From Roseobacter cerasinus (lineage in GTDB: Bacteria > Pseudomonadota > Alphaproteobacteria > Rhodobacterales > Rhodobacteraceae): 64,000 nt of DNA. The stretch is taken from NCBI RefSeq assembly GCF_009811755.1, contig NZ_BLIV01000002.1, positions 303,001-367,000 of the forward strand, given 5' to 3'. Made by a program: the position numbers and the translations under genes. Below, one piece after another: positions 45,762 to 55,797 of the stretch (position 1 is its first letter; every line of letters starts with the position of its first letter). A model generated the notes under the pieces. It made no database searches. It worked only from the letters and a program-made list of their open reading frames with translations, and was not told the origin of the DNA.

Positions 45762-46982
45762 ATGTCTGCGCCCAAGAAAGTCGTGCTCGCCTACTCTGGC
45801 GGCTTGGATACCTCCATCATTCTGAAGTGGCTGCAAACCGAATACAGCTGTGAAGTGGTGACCTTCACGGCGGACCTCGGCCAAGGGGAAGAGCTGGAGC
45901 CTGCGCGCAGGAAAGCCGAGATGATGGGCGCCACCGACATCTACATCGAAGACCTGCGCGAAGAGTTCGTGCGCGACTTCGTCTTCCCGATGTTCCGGGC
46001 CAATGCGGTCTACGAAGGGCTCTACCTGCTGGGCACGTCGATTGCGCGGCCGCTGATCTCCAAACGTCTCGTGGAGATCGCCGAAGAAACCGGCGCCGAT
46101 GCCGTGGCCCATGGCGCCACTGGCAAGGGCAACGATCAGGTCCGGTTTGAGCTCGCTGCCTATGCGCTGAACCCCGAGATCAAGGTGATCGCCCCCTGGC
46201 GCGAGTGGGATCTGTCGAGCCGCACCAAGCTCATCGACTTTGCCGAGAAGAACCAGATCCCCATCGCCAAGGACAAGCGCGGCGAGGCGCCGTTCAGCGT
46301 GGATGCGAACCTGCTGCACACCTCCTCCGAAGGCAAAGTGCTGGAAGACCCCGCCGTGGACGCGCCCGATTACGTCTACCAGCGTACGGTCCACCCCGAG
46401 GACGCGCCCGATACGCCGGAGTATGTTGAGATCGGGTTTGAACGCGGCGACGCGGTCAGCATCAACGGCGAGGCGATGTCGCCCGCGACGATCCTGACCA
46501 GGCTGAACGAACTCGGCGGCAAGCACGGCTGCGGGCGGCTGGATCTGGTCGAAGGCCGTTTCGTTGGCATGAAGTCACGCGGAATCTACGAAACCCCCGG
46601 CGGCACGCTGCTTCTCGAAGCCCACCGCGCCATCGAATCCATCACGCTCGACCGCGGTGCCATGCACCTCAAGGACGAGCTGATGCCGCGCTACGCCGAA
46701 CTGATCTACAACGGCTTCTGGTTCTCGCCCGAGCGCACCATGCTGCAAGCCGCCATCGACGCGAGCCAGACCCATGTGACCGGCACCGTGCGCCTGAAAC
46801 TCTACAAAGGCCACGTGCGCACGGTGGGCCGCTGGTCCGATGACAGCCTCTATTCCGAAGCGCATGTGACCTTCGAAGACGACGCAGGCGCCTACGACCA
46901 AAAAGACGCGGCAGGTTTCATTCAGCTAAACGCCCTGCGCCTGAAACTGTTGGCGGCGCGGGACCGGCGCTTGAAGATTTAG
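45762..46982 (+). CDS. argG: Argininosuccinate synthase
   Basis: Joins citrulline and aspartate with ATP. 406 aa from ATG 45762, which AAAGGAA precedes. ATP loop [14 protein letters not shown] near 8-21, [13 protein letters not shown] near 38, [11 protein letters not shown] near 119 and [20 protein letters not shown] near 265. Normal length. Its frame could extend upstream to 45669 but through the promoter. With argJ it covers two steps of arginine synthesis in this window. Confidence 0.96.
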   Translation: MSAPKKVVLAYSGGLDTSIILKWLQTEYSCEVVTFTADLGQGEELEPARRKAEMMGATDIYIEDLREEFVRDFVFPMFRANAVYEGLYLLGTSIARPLISKRLVEIAEETGADAVAHGATGKGNDQVRFELAAYALNPEIKVIAPWREWDLSSRTKLIDFAEKNQIPIAKDKRGEAPFSVDANLLHTSSEGKVLEDPAVDAPDYVYQRTVHPEDAPDTPEYVEIGFERGDAVSINGEAMSPATILTRLNELGGKHGCGRLDLVEGRFVGMKSRGIYETPGGTLLLEAHRAIESITLDRGAMHLKDELMPRYAELIYNGFWFSPERTMLQAAIDASQTHVTGTVRLKLYKGHVRTVGRWSDDSLYSEAHVTFEDDAGAYDQKDAAGFIQLNALRLKLLAARDRRLKI

Positions 46983-46986
46983 AAAT

Positions 46987-47005
46987 GGGCGGCGTAAAAC
47001 CGCCC
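46987..47005. terminator. Hairpin between convergent argG and the DUF1508 gene
   Basis: GGGCGG (46987-46992) pairs with CCGCCC (47000-47005) around a seven-base loop rich in A. No long T-run on either side. Shared 3' end for both transcripts. Confidence 0.45.
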
Positions 47006-47014
47006 AAAACTTTG

Positions 47015-47194
47015 CTATGCAACTGCGCTCTCATGCACGGGAGCGGTGTAAGCTGACTTAGTAAGACGAATGTCATGCTCGGCATCGAACTTACGAACGT
47101 AGCTTTCGGAAGATACCGCAATGGGTTCGTGGTTAGACGCCTTAAGCGTCCAGCGCCAGTAACCGGAGCGATCTTTATAGATAACGAAATACAT
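47015..47194 (-). CDS. 59-aa YegP-like (DUF1508) miniprotein
   Basis: ATG 47194 to TAG at 47015, just too short for most gene callers. AAGGAGAC is an ideal ribosome site 7 bases upstream. The product begins MYFVIYKDRSGYWRWTLKAS and continues NHEPIAVSSESY: the F-x-x-Y-K-D-x-x-G-x-W-R-W-x-L-x-A-x-N pattern and a second S-SE-Y element match one DUF1508 repeat, a small beta-hairpin fold of unknown function related to E. coli YegP. The tail after residue 40 is not conserved in the motif. Confidence 0.82.
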   Translation of the reverse strand: MYFVIYKDRSGYWRWTLKASNHEPIAVSSESYVRKFDAEHDIRLTKSAYTAPVHESAVA

Positions 47195-47314
47195 TGTGCG
47201 TCTCCTTAAAGATGTGCCGCACCAACGTTATTGTCGGGACTAGCGAGGACGCCGCAGTATACTTGACGAGAAAGCCCAATTCCGCGAATAATTGCGGTGT
47301 CTGATCAGGACGGG

Positions 47315-47358
47315 CTGCCGCCTACGGCAGTCATGGGGCGCGACTGGAATCGCGCCCC
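47315..47358. repeat. Two tandem hairpins in the 273-bp gap
   Basis: CTGCCG/CGGCAG (47315-47320 with 47325-47330), then GGGGCGCGA/TCGCGCCCC (47335-47343 with 47350-47358, 6-base loop). After the second stem the plus strand reads TTATG. It could end a short plus-strand RNA or stabilise one; there is no known gene for it to terminate in the plus direction. Confidence 0.5.
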
Positions 47359-47467
47359 TTATGATTCCCGAAACAACCCGTTGAGTCGAATCTTTTCTCT
47401 AAATCTGTCCAAATTTCACTCAGCTCGATCAAGATCTTGTGGTTATCCATAGGTATTCAATGATGAC

Positions 47468-48163
47468 TCATCCCAGCGCTTGCTTAGCGAGTCTCTCGTA
47501 GTAGGGCAGCGCTGCCTCAAGCACCTTGCCCACCGCCCCTTCCAACGCTGGCAAATCCCCCTCTACCCCCGCAAACTTGGTGCTCCAATGCACAGCCCCA
47601 TACCAATGCGCCGCCCAGATGCCGTCTTCGGCGCGCGGACCAGCACGCCAGCCCAGCATAGCCGGATCGAAAGGCAAATCGATCGCCTCGCACAACAGCC
47701 GCAACATGCGCTCGGGGTTGGCGCGGATATCGGTGCTGTCGATGACAACTCCGCCCAGCGCCTCATACAGATGGACTCGCTGGGCAAACCCAATGTCCTC
47801 CAGCGTGGGGCGTTCCCGCCTGGCCGCATAACTGGCGATGACTCGAGCCGGATGGCGGATCAAATGCACGTTCACACACTCCCGCGCCCAATCGAGCGGA
47901 AAGCCATCGAGCATGTGATGCGGCATGTGTTTCATGTAAAGATGTGGCGTTTCCGGATCAGCCGCACAGGCCGCCGCAACTCGCGCTGGGTCCGTTTCAT
48001 GCGCCTCCAGGATTTCAGACCGCATCGGGTGGTCAGCGCCTGACGCCGCGAGATAGGCCGCATAGAACGGCTCATCCATCACGGAGAAATCCCCGCGCGT
48101 GCCGAAACTGTACATCATAGCGGTCGACAGATTCCGCGGGCCGGACCACATGGCGATCTTCAT
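47468..48163 (-). CDS. Sulfotransferase-like protein
   Basis: 231 aa. AMWSGPRNLSTAMMYSFG near 4-21 resembles the 5'-phosphosulfate loop, and NVHLIRHPARVIASYAARRE near 98-117 resembles the 3'-phosphate site, both of the PAPS-dependent family. The histidine- and methionine-rich HLYMKHMPHHMLDGFP segment lies between. Acceptor substrate unknown; cysQ at 2054-2857 would recycle its PAP. No partner gene adjoins. Confidence 0.72.
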   Translation of the reverse strand: MKIAMWSGPRNLSTAMMYSFGTRGDFSVMDEPFYAAYLAASGADHPMRSEILEAHETDPARVAAACAADPETPHLYMKHMPHHMLDGFPLDWARECVNVHLIRHPARVIASYAARRERPTLEDIGFAQRVHLYEALGGVVIDSTDIRANPERMLRLLCEAIDLPFDPAMLGWRAGPRAEDGIWAAHWYGAVHWSTKFAGVEGDLPALEGAVGKVLEAALPYYERLAKQALG

Positions 48164-48353
48164 CTCGTCAGACCCCGCTCGGAAATTGTTTCAGATGGCA
48201 TGAAACCGCCCCTTCCATGTTTCAGTTGAAGCTAAAAAACGCCGGTCTCAAAGCCAAGGCCGTAAACTCACCTCACCAGCCCGTGACATCGCAGGCTCGT
48301 GAGTTGTTGAAAGCCCGGAGTCGCGACAAACTTAAGGGCAAAGGAGACATGCT

Positions 48354-49016
48354 ATGTTCAAACGGGAAACACTCAAGCCCATCGTGCTGGCGGGTATGAT
48401 CGTTGTCGGCTTTATGGCGCAGAGCAAGACCGCGCACGCGGAGAACCTGCAAACGCTGACTGTTGCAGGCGGCTGTTTCTGGTGCGTGGAAGCGGATTTC
48501 GAGAAGGTGCGCGGGGTGAAAGAGGCCGTTTCCGGCTTCACCGGCGGTACCGTCGCGAACCCAACCTACAAGCAGGTGACCTCCGGTGGCACCGGGCACT
48601 ACGAGGCGGTACAGATCACCTTTGACGCGGAGATGGTTAGCCGCCATGCGCTGCTTGATCTGTTCTTCCGTTCGGTCGACCCGACGGATGCGGGCGGGCA
48701 GTTCTGTGATAGGGGTGAAAGCTATCGCACCGCGATTTTCACCGACACGGCAGCCGAGAAACGAACGGCTGAGGCTGCGAAAGCCAAGGCTGCGTCAGAT
48801 CTGGGTCAGACCGTTGTGACCCCGATCCTCGGCGCGTCAGAGTTCTACCCGGCGGATGAATACCACCAGGACTATTACAAAGGGCGCCAGCTGGTGATCA
48901 CACGCTTTGGCCCCAAACGTCAGGCTTCGGCCTATAAGGCGTATCGAGAGGCCTGCGGGCGCGACGCGCGGGTCAAGGAGCTGTGGGGCAGCGCCGCGCC
49001 GTTTGTAAACAGCTGA
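48354..49016 (+). CDS. msrA: Exported peptide-methionine (S)-S-oxide reductase MsrA
   Basis: Repairs oxidised methionine. 220 aa. Catalytic cysteine in VAGGCFWCVEADFEKVRGV near 38-56 and YHQDYYKG near 167 are diagnostic. Unlike the cytoplasmic form, a signal peptide comes first (MFKRETLKPIVLAGMIVVGFMA, cleavage near AHA at residues 27-29), so it should work in the periplasm. AAAGGAG lies upstream of ATG 48354. It ends one base before maeB on the other strand. Confidence 0.92.
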   Translation: MFKRETLKPIVLAGMIVVGFMAQSKTAHAENLQTLTVAGGCFWCVEADFEKVRGVKEAVSGFTGGTVANPTYKQVTSGGTGHYEAVQITFDAEMVSRHALLDLFFRSVDPTDAGGQFCDRGESYRTAIFTDTAAEKRTAEAAKAKAASDLGQTVVTPILGASEFYPADEYHQDYYKGRQLVITRFGPKRQASAYKAYREACGRDARVKELWGSAAPFVNS

Positions 49017-51272
49017 TTAGCCAACCTCGCAGGCGGCCAACACGGCCATGTTCAGAATGTCGTTCGCCGTCGACACCGTCGAGCAAATCTGGATCGACCG
49101 ATCCACGCCTGCGAGGATTGGCCCGATCACCGTCGCGCCCGCCATCTCCTGCATCAGCTTGACGGAAATGCTGGCCGAGTGCCGCGCAGGCACGATCAGG
49201 ATATTCGCAGGCCCGGTCAGCCGAGAGAACGGATAGGCCTCCTGCGCGAGGCTGTTCAGCGCCACATCCACGGTCATCTCGCCTTCGTACTCAAAGCTGA
49301 CCCCACGGCGGTCGAGCACATCCGCCGCCTTGGCCATCTTGTCCGCCCGCTCCGACACGGGGTAGCCGAAGGTCGAAAAGCTGACGAAGGCCACACGCGG
49401 CTCCAGCCCCATGTTCTGCGCCACGGTTGCTGCGCGTTCCGCGATGTTGGCGAGGTCTTCCTCATCCGGCCATTCGTTTACGATGGTGTCGGCGATGAAG
49501 ACGATCCGGCCTTTATGCAGCACTGCCGTGATGCCAGCCACGCCGTGGTCTTTATCCGCGTCAAACACATGGTTGATCCGGTCAAGGATATGCGCCGATT
49601 TCCGCGTCGCGCCCGTGACCAAGCCATCGCCATGCCCGTGCTGCAGCATCAGGGCTGAGAACACGTGCCTGTCCCGCGCAGCCAGCCGGTGAATGTCCTG
49701 CCGGTCAAACCCGCGCCGGTGCAGACGGTCGTAAAGGAACTGCTTGTAGGTCTCCAAATGCTGGGTGTTGGCGGCGTTCACGATCTCGATCTGGCGATGC
49801 GCGTCTTCGAGCCCTGCAGCCTCCAGCTTGGCCTTCACATCGTCTTCTCGACCTACGACCAGCGCTTTGCCGAAGCCCGCGCGCTGATACATTACGGCGG
49901 CGCGCAGCACCCGCGGATCATCCCCTTCCGCAAATATCATGCGCGCCTGATTGGCGCGCGCGCGGGCGTTGATGCCGCGCAGAATGCTCGCCGTCGGGTC
50001 CATGCGCGATTTCAGCGAGAGCTCATACGCTTCCATGTCGATGATCGGGCGACGGGCGGCCCCTGTATTCATGCCCGCCTGCGCGACGGCGGGCGGAACG
50101 CGGTGGATCAGCCGCGGATCGAACGGCGTCGGGATGATGTAATCCCGACCAAAGCTGAGGTTCTTCCCATAGGCCAGCGCCACCTCATCGGGCACGTCCT
50201 CGCGCGCGAGGTTGGCCAGTGCATGGGCGCAAGCAATCTTCATCTCGTCATTGATCGCCCGCGCGTTGATATCCAGCGCCCCCCGGAAGAGATAGGGAAA
50301 ACCCAGCACGTTGTTGACCTGGTTGGGGTAGTCGCTGCGCCCGGTCGCCACAATCGCGTCAGGCCGGACTTCATGCGCGTCTTCGGGCGTGATCTCCGGG
50401 TCCGGGTTCGCCATGGCAAAGATCACCGGATCATCGGCCATGCTGACCACCATCTCCTGCGTCACGGCGCCTTTGACTGACACGCCAAGGAACACATCCG
50501 CGCCCTTCATCGCCTCTTCGAGCGTGCGCAGCTCGGTTGAGACCGCGTGAGCCGATTTCCACTGGTTCATGCCCTCGGTGCGGCCCTGATAGATCACACC
50601 CTTGGTGTCGCACATGATGCAGTTCTGGTGCTTTGCCCCCATCGCCTTTAACAGTTCCAGACAGGCGATGCCCGCAGCCCCCGCACCGTTCAGCACGATG
50701 CGCACATCTTCGATTTTCTTGTTCGAGAGCTTGAGCGCGTTAAGCAGCCCAGCAGCACAGATCACCGCCGTGCCATGCTGGTCATCGTGGAAGACGGGAA
50801 TGTCCATCTCCTCTTTCAGGCGCTGTTCGATGATGAAGCACTCAGGCGCCTTGATGTCTTCGAGGTTGATGCCGCCAAATGTCGGCCCCATCAGCTTGAC
50901 CGCATCCACAAACGCATCCGTATCTTCTGTGTCGAGCTCGATATCGATGCTGTTCACATCCGCGAACCGTTTGAAGAGCACCGCCTTGCCCTCCATCACC
51001 GGCTTCGAGGCCAACGCGCCAAGATTGCCCAGCCCCAGCACTGCCGTGCCGTTGGAGATCACCGCGACCAGATTGCCCTTGTTGGTGTAGTCATAGGCCG
51101 TTTCCGGATCTTCCGCGATTGCCTCGCAGGGCACGGCGACACCGGGCGAATAGGCCAGGCTCAGATCGCGTTGTGTCGTCATGGGTACCGTGGCCGTGAC
51201 CTCGAACTTGCCGGGGGTCGGTTCCAGGTGGAAGGCCAGCGCCTCTTCGGGCGTCACGCGGGTTTTTGACAT
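49017..51272 (-). CDS. maeB: NADP-dependent malic enzyme with phosphotransacetylase-like domain
   Basis: Decarboxylates malate to pyruvate. 751 aa in two parts. Residues 1-430: malic enzyme with SPGVAVPCEAI, FHDDQHGTAVICAAGLLNAL near 160 and the NADP loop VLNGAGAAGIACLELL near 193. Residues 440-751: Pta-like domain, regulatory rather than catalytic in characterised MaeB. This fusion is typical of alphaproteobacteria. Divergent from mutS. Confidence 0.93.
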   Translation of the reverse strand: MSKTRVTPEEALAFHLEPTPGKFEVTATVPMTTQRDLSLAYSPGVAVPCEAIAEDPETAYDYTNKGNLVAVISNGTAVLGLGNLGALASKPVMEGKAVLFKRFADVNSIDIELDTEDTDAFVDAVKLMGPTFGGINLEDIKAPECFIIEQRLKEEMDIPVFHDDQHGTAVICAAGLLNALKLSNKKIEDVRIVLNGAGAAGIACLELLKAMGAKHQNCIMCDTKGVIYQGRTEGMNQWKSAHAVSTELRTLEEAMKGADVFLGVSVKGAVTQEMVVSMADDPVIFAMANPDPEITPEDAHEVRPDAIVATGRSDYPNQVNNVLGFPYLFRGALDINARAINDEMKIACAHALANLAREDVPDEVALAYGKNLSFGRDYIIPTPFDPRLIHRVPPAVAQAGMNTGAARRPIIDMEAYELSLKSRMDPTASILRGINARARANQARMIFAEGDDPRVLRAAVMYQRAGFGKALVVGREDDVKAKLEAAGLEDAHRQIEIVNAANTQHLETYKQFLYDRLHRRGFDRQDIHRLAARDRHVFSALMLQHGHGDGLVTGATRKSAHILDRINHVFDADKDHGVAGITAVLHKGRIVFIADTIVNEWPDEEDLANIAERAATVAQNMGLEPRVAFVSFSTFGYPVSERADKMAKAADVLDRRGVSFEYEGEMTVDVALNSLAQEAYPFSRLTGPANILIVPARHSASISVKLMQEMAGATVIGPILAGVDRSIQICSTVSTANDILNMAVLAACEVG

Positions 51273-51307
51273 CGGTTCTGGCCTCTTCTGACGGTCTGAG
51301 CGGATAA

Positions 51308-51336
51308 CCTCTAGCCCAGCGGTGACCGGGCCTCAA
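51308..51336 (-). promoter_or_regulatory. maeB promoter candidate
   Basis: Minus-strand TTGAGG (51336-51331), 17 bp, TAGAGG (51313-51308). The -10 is weak; the position, about 36 bases before the ATG, is reasonable. Confidence 0.3.
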
Positions 51337-51407
51337 GCGGTCCGCATTTGAGGCTTTTACCCGGTGGCACGCATTTGTAAGGTTTGGCGAAACCCCCGGG
51401 AGGCCCT

Positions 51408-54044
51408 ATGACCGTCACGCCCATGATGGCGCAATACCTCGACTTGAAAGCCAACTATGCGGACGCGCTGCTGTTCTACCGCATGGGCGATTTCTACGAG
51501 ATGTTCTTTGATGATGCGGTTGCGGCAGCCGAAGCACTGGATATCGCGCTGACCAAACGCGGCAAGCACGAGGGGGCTGACATCCCCATGTGCGGCGTGC
51601 CGGTGCATGCGGCGGAGGGCTACCTTCTGACGCTAATCCGCAAAGGCTTCCGCGTCGCAGTCTGCGAGCAGATGGAAAGCCCAGCGGAGGCGAAAAAACG
51701 CGGCTCGAAATCCGTCGTGAAGCGCGACGTCGTGCGGCTGGTCACACCCGGCACTCTGACCGAAGACAGCCTGCTAGAGGCGCGGCGGCATAACTACCTC
51801 GCCGCCTTCGCCGAAGTACGGGACGCCCAAGCGCTCGCCTGGGTCGACATCTCCACCGGCGCGTTTCACGTGATGCCGCTAAGCGACCTGCGGCTCGGGC
51901 CGGAGCTGGCCCGGTTAGCGCCCTCGGAACTGATCGTGTCAGAGAGCAGGGAACCCGATCTGCGTGAAACGACGCAAGATTTTGGCATCGCCCTCACCGG
52001 ACTGGCGCGGTCTGCCTTCGACAGCAGCGGGGGCGAGGCCCGGCTCTGCACCCTGTTTGGTGTCGAAACGCTCGACGCCTATGGCCATTTCTCGCGCGCC
52101 GAAGTCTCCGCCATGGGGGCGATCCTCCAGTATCTGGAGATCACACAGAAAGGCAAACTGCCCCTCCTGCAACCACCGCAAAAAGAGGCCGAAGCGCGCA
52201 CGGTTCAGATCGACGCCGCAACGCGCCGGAACCTCGAACTCACACAAGCGCTCTCCGGTGGCCGCGCAGGGTCGCTGCTGTCGGTGATTGACCGGACGGT
52301 CACGGCGGGTGGCGCCCGACTGCTGGAACGGCGCCTCTCCAGCCCCTCCCGCGTGCTGGATCAGGTGCAGAACCGCCTCGCAGGCGTCGCCTGGTGCGTT
52401 GAGCAAACTGCCCAGCGCGACGACATGCGAGACAGCCTACGCAAGGTGCCCGACCTTGACCGCGCGATGTCGCGCCTCTCGATGGAGCGCGGTGGCCCCC
52501 GCGACCTTGCCGCCATTCGCAACGGGCTGACCCAGGCCGGGCTGATCCACGAGGCGCTCAATGTCGTCAGCCCGCCAGACTTGATCGCAGACGCTTTGGG
52601 CAACATGATCGGCCACAATATCCTGATCGACCATCTGGATGCCGCTCTGGTGGCCGAACCACCGCTGCTCGCCCGCGATGGTGGGTTCATTGCCCCCAAC
52701 CATGACGAAGAGCTGGACGAAGCCCGCCAGCTGCGCGACGAAGGCCGCGCCGTGATCGCCCGCATGCAGGCGGAATATGTCTCTAACACAGGCATTTCGT
52801 CTCTAAAGATCAAGCACAACAACGTGCTCGGCTACTTCATCGAGACCCCCGCCACCCATGCGGAAAAGATGCTGTCCGCCCCGCTGTCCGAGACCTTCAT
52901 CCACCGTCAGACCACCGCCAATCAGGTGCGCTTCACCACGGTGGAGTTGTCGGAGATGGAGACCAAGATCCTCAATGCCGGGTCTCGCGCGTTGGAGATC
53001 GAGAAACGTATCTTCGAAGAATTGTGCAACGCCGTGCTCAGCACCGCCGCCGAAATTGCCCAAACCGCAAAGGCACTGGCAGAACTTGATCTTGCCAACG
53101 CCCTTGCGAAACTTGCGATCACTGAAAACTGGGTCATGCCCAAAGTGGACAGCAGCCGCGCCTTTCAAATCACGAACGGCCGCCACCCGGTCGTTGAACA
53201 CGCGCTGAAATCCGGCGCGGGTGAACCCTTCATCGCCAATGATTGTAACCTCAGCGCCGACAACACCACAGCCAATATCTGGCTCCTGACCGGCCCCAAC
53301 ATGGCAGGCAAATCCACCTTCCTGCGCCAGAACGCCATCATTGCACTGCTGGCACAAATGGGCAGCTTTGTGCCTGCGGACGCCGCGCACATCGGCCTCA
53401 TCAGCCAGCTCTTCAGCCGCGTCGGCGCCTCCGACGATCTGGCACGGGGTCGCTCGACCTTTATGGTCGAAATGGTAGAAACCGCCGCCATCCTGAACCA
53501 GGCAGACGACCGCGCTCTCGTCATCCTCGACGAAATCGGGCGCGGCACCGCCACCTACGACGGACTCTCCATCGCCTGGGCGACGCTGGAACATCTGCAC
53601 GATATGAACAAAAGCCGCGCGCTCTTTGCCACCCACTACCATGAGATGACCGCCCTCGCGGGCAAATTGCCCGGTGTCGAGAACGCAACCGTCACGGTGA
53701 AAGAATGGGAAGGCGACGTCATCTTCCTGCACGAAGTGCGCAAAGGCGCCGCCGATCGCTCTTACGGCGTTCAAGTCGCGCAACTCGCCGGCCTGCCCCC
53801 GCAGGTCATCGCCCGGGCACGCGTCGTCCTGGACGCGCTGGAGAAAGGCGAACGCGAAGGCGGCGCCACGCAGAAAACCCTGATCGACGACCTGCCGCTC
53901 TTCTCAGCGACCCCCGTTGCGCCACCGCCAAAGCAAAAAACATCCGAAGTAGAGACGCTCCTCGCCGACATCCTCCCGGACGAGCTCACCCCCCGGCAAG
54001 CGCTCGACGCCCTCTACAAACTGAAAGACGCGGCCAAATCCTGA
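51408..54044 (+). CDS. mutS: DNA mismatch repair protein MutS
   Basis: Finds base mismatches and recruits MutL. 878 aa from ATG 51408, because GGGAGGCC lies 5 bases upstream. Mismatch-contact motif RMGDFYEMFFDDA near 26; the connector and lever domains follow; ATPase with LTGPNMAGKSTFLRQNA near 627, VEMVETAAILNQ, and DEIGRGTATYDGLSIAWA near 704; helix-turn-helix dimer contact near 770; C-terminal LPDELTPRQALDALYKLK for tetramer contact. Full length. mutL is not in the window. Confidence 0.97.
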   Translation: MTVTPMMAQYLDLKANYADALLFYRMGDFYEMFFDDAVAAAEALDIALTKRGKHEGADIPMCGVPVHAAEGYLLTLIRKGFRVAVCEQMESPAEAKKRGSKSVVKRDVVRLVTPGTLTEDSLLEARRHNYLAAFAEVRDAQALAWVDISTGAFHVMPLSDLRLGPELARLAPSELIVSESREPDLRETTQDFGIALTGLARSAFDSSGGEARLCTLFGVETLDAYGHFSRAEVSAMGAILQYLEITQKGKLPLLQPPQKEAEARTVQIDAATRRNLELTQALSGGRAGSLLSVIDRTVTAGGARLLERRLSSPSRVLDQVQNRLAGVAWCVEQTAQRDDMRDSLRKVPDLDRAMSRLSMERGGPRDLAAIRNGLTQAGLIHEALNVVSPPDLIADALGNMIGHNILIDHLDAALVAEPPLLARDGGFIAPNHDEELDEARQLRDEGRAVIARMQAEYVSNTGISSLKIKHNNVLGYFIETPATHAEKMLSAPLSETFIHRQTTANQVRFTTVELSEMETKILNAGSRALEIEKRIFEELCNAVLSTAAEIAQTAKALAELDLANALAKLAITENWVMPKVDSSRAFQITNGRHPVVEHALKSGAGEPFIANDCNLSADNTTANIWLLTGPNMAGKSTFLRQNAIIALLAQMGSFVPADAAHIGLISQLFSRVGASDDLARGRSTFMVEMVETAAILNQADDRALVILDEIGRGTATYDGLSIAWATLEHLHDMNKSRALFATHYHEMTALAGKLPGVENATVTVKEWEGDVIFLHEVRKGAADRSYGVQVAQLAGLPPQVIARARVVLDALEKGEREGGATQKTLIDDLPLFSATPVAPPPKQKTSEVETLLADILPDELTPRQALDALYKLKDAAKS

Positions 54045-54101
54045 CCGCGCCTTCATTGTTCTGGAAAATATGCCCCCCGGAGGGTCGCGCTCAAAAAGCG
54101 C

Positions 54102-54665
54102 TCAACCAGCGGGTGTCGACGACACCCCAACCTGCGCCGGGCGCAGCAGCCGGTCATGCAGCATGAAGCCTTCCGCCGCGACCTGAATGATATCACCCGC
54201 CTTGGTTCCGGGCACCGGAGCCTCAAACATCGCCTGATGGTGCTGCGGGTCAAACCTATCACCAACCTCGGGCGCAATCATCTCGATCCCGTGCTTCTTG
54301 AAGACGCTCAGCAGCTCCCGCATGGTCAGCTCGATCCCCTCGATCAGGGCGGAGTTGGCTTCCTTCTGCTCATCGGTGATGGTCTCAAGTGCCCGCTTCA
54401 TATTGTCATAGACCGGCAACATATCACGAGAAAGCTTGGAGCCGCCGTAATTCTCGGCCTCGCGCCGATCCCGGTCCGAGCGTTTGCGTGCATTTTCAGC
54501 ATCTGCCAAAGCGCGCATGAAACGGTCCTTCAGCTGATCCCGCTCCGCACGCAGCTGGTCAATCTCCAACGCGTCGTCATCAATCTCTTCCATCTCATCG
54601 GCAAAAGCCTCTGCTTCCACCGCATCAATATCGTCCAGAAACTCTTCGTTCTTGGGCTCTGCCAT
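54102..54665 (-). CDS. grpE: Nucleotide exchange factor GrpE
   Basis: Releases ADP from DnaK. 187 aa: long N-terminal coiled coil near 30-90 (QLRAERDQLKDRFMRALADAENARKR) and the C-terminal beta domain with HGIEMIAPEVGDRFDPQHHQAMFE near 118. It begins 9 bp after hrcA. A small GCGCT/AGCGC hairpin at 54087-54101 sits at its stop. Acts with DnaK and DnaJ, 46 kb away in this window. Confidence 0.94.
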   Translation of the reverse strand: MAEPKNEEFLDDIDAVEAEAFADEMEEIDDDALEIDQLRAERDQLKDRFMRALADAENARKRSDRDRREAENYGGSKLSRDMLPVYDNMKRALETITDEQKEANSALIEGIELTMRELLSVFKKHGIEMIAPEVGDRFDPQHHQAMFEAPVPGTKAGDIIQVAAEGFMLHDRLLRPAQVGVSSTPAG

Positions 54666-54674
54666 AACTCACCT

Positions 54675-55739
54675 CTAGCTCCGGTCAGAGATCAATTTCC
54701 CGACCAGCTGCGCCGTATAGTTCACGATCGGCACAATGCGTCCATAGTTCAGTCGTGTGGGACCAATGACGCCAACAGCGCCAATGATCTTACGATCAGC
54801 GTTCATATATGGGGAAACCACCAGAGAGGAACCCGAAAGTGAAAAAAGTTTGTTCTCAGAACCGATAAAAATGCGCACACCGTCGCCGTCCTCGGCCAAC
54901 TCCAGGAATTCGGCGATATCGCGCTTGCGTTCAAGGTCATCAAAGAGGTGGCGGATGCGCTCCAGATCCTCCGCTTCCCCGTCTTCGCTCAGCAGATTCG
55001 ATCGCCCCCGCACAATCAGTCGCTCGATCTGGTCGCCCTCGCCCTCCCAGACAGCCAAACCACTTTCCACAAGGTCCCGGGCCAGCGAATCGATCTCCTG
55101 ACGGCGGCGGCCAATTTCGGTCTGTATGGTGGCGTGCAGCTCGCTGAGCGTTTTGCCTTCGATCAGCGCATTCAGGAAATTCGCAGCCTCGCGCATCGAA
55201 CTGGGTGTTTGCCCGGGCGGCGGCGTGAACAGACGGTTTTCCACCTGCCCATCCGCAAAGACCAGCACCACCAGCGCTCGCTCCGGCGAGAGCGACACAA
55301 ATTCGATGTGCTTGATCGGCGCTTCATGCTTCGGCGTCAGAACCAGCGAGGCGCCCTGCGTCACACCCGACAGGGCAGAGCCCACACGATCGAGCAACCC
55401 GCTTACGTCCTCGGAGTTTGACGTGGTGGAGGCGTCTATCCGGCCCCGGTCCGCATCATCCGGGTCGCCAATCTCCAGCAAACCATCCACAAACATCCGC
55501 AGGCCAAGCTGCGTCGGGATACGCCCCGCGCTGACATGCGGGCTGTCGAGCAGGCCCAGATACTCAAGATCCTGCATCACATTCCGGATGGTCGCGGCGC
55601 TGACCTTCTCGCTGAAATCCCGCGTCAGCGTGCGCGACCCAACGGGGCTGCCGTCCGACAGATACCCTTCGACGACGCGGCGAAACACCTCGCGTGAGCG
55701 CTCATTCATCTCTCCAAGGATCGTTGACGCGTCGTTCAT
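54675..55739 (-). CDS. hrcA: Heat-inducible transcription repressor HrcA
   Basis: Repressor that binds CIRCE elements of chaperone genes. 354 aa. N-terminal winged helix near 10-80 with [31 protein letters not shown] and HVSAGRIPT; the C-terminal GAF-like and dimer domains follow. It is transcribed with grpE. I saw no CIRCE (TTAGCACTC-N9-GAGTGCTAA) in its own promoter or elsewhere in the window, so its targets, probably groESL, lie outside. Confidence 0.93.
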   Translation of the reverse strand: MNDASTILGEMNERSREVFRRVVEGYLSDGSPVGSRTLTRDFSEKVSAATIRNVMQDLEYLGLLDSPHVSAGRIPTQLGLRMFVDGLLEIGDPDDADRGRIDASTTSNSEDVSGLLDRVGSALSGVTQGASLVLTPKHEAPIKHIEFVSLSPERALVVLVFADGQVENRLFTPPPGQTPSSMREAANFLNALIEGKTLSELHATIQTEIGRRRQEIDSLARDLVESGLAVWEGEGDQIERLIVRGRSNLLSEDGEAEDLERIRHLFDDLERKRDIAEFLELAEDGDGVRIFIGSENKLFSLSGSSLVVSPYMNADRKIIGAVGVIGPTRLNYGRIVPIVNYTAQLVGKLISDRS

Positions 55740-55797
55740 GCCTTTTGCCCCCGCTGAACCCGCATAAAAGCATGAAATCAGCGGAATTCAATCGGGG

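Noticed and set aside
47380-47400. GAGTCGAATC resembling a tRNA T-arm
   Set aside because: No acceptor, D or anticodon stems can be drawn around it.
51865-51880. GTTTCACGTGATG in mutS, similar to parS
   Set aside because: Only the left two thirds match; the right half lacks the palindrome, so ParB should not load there.
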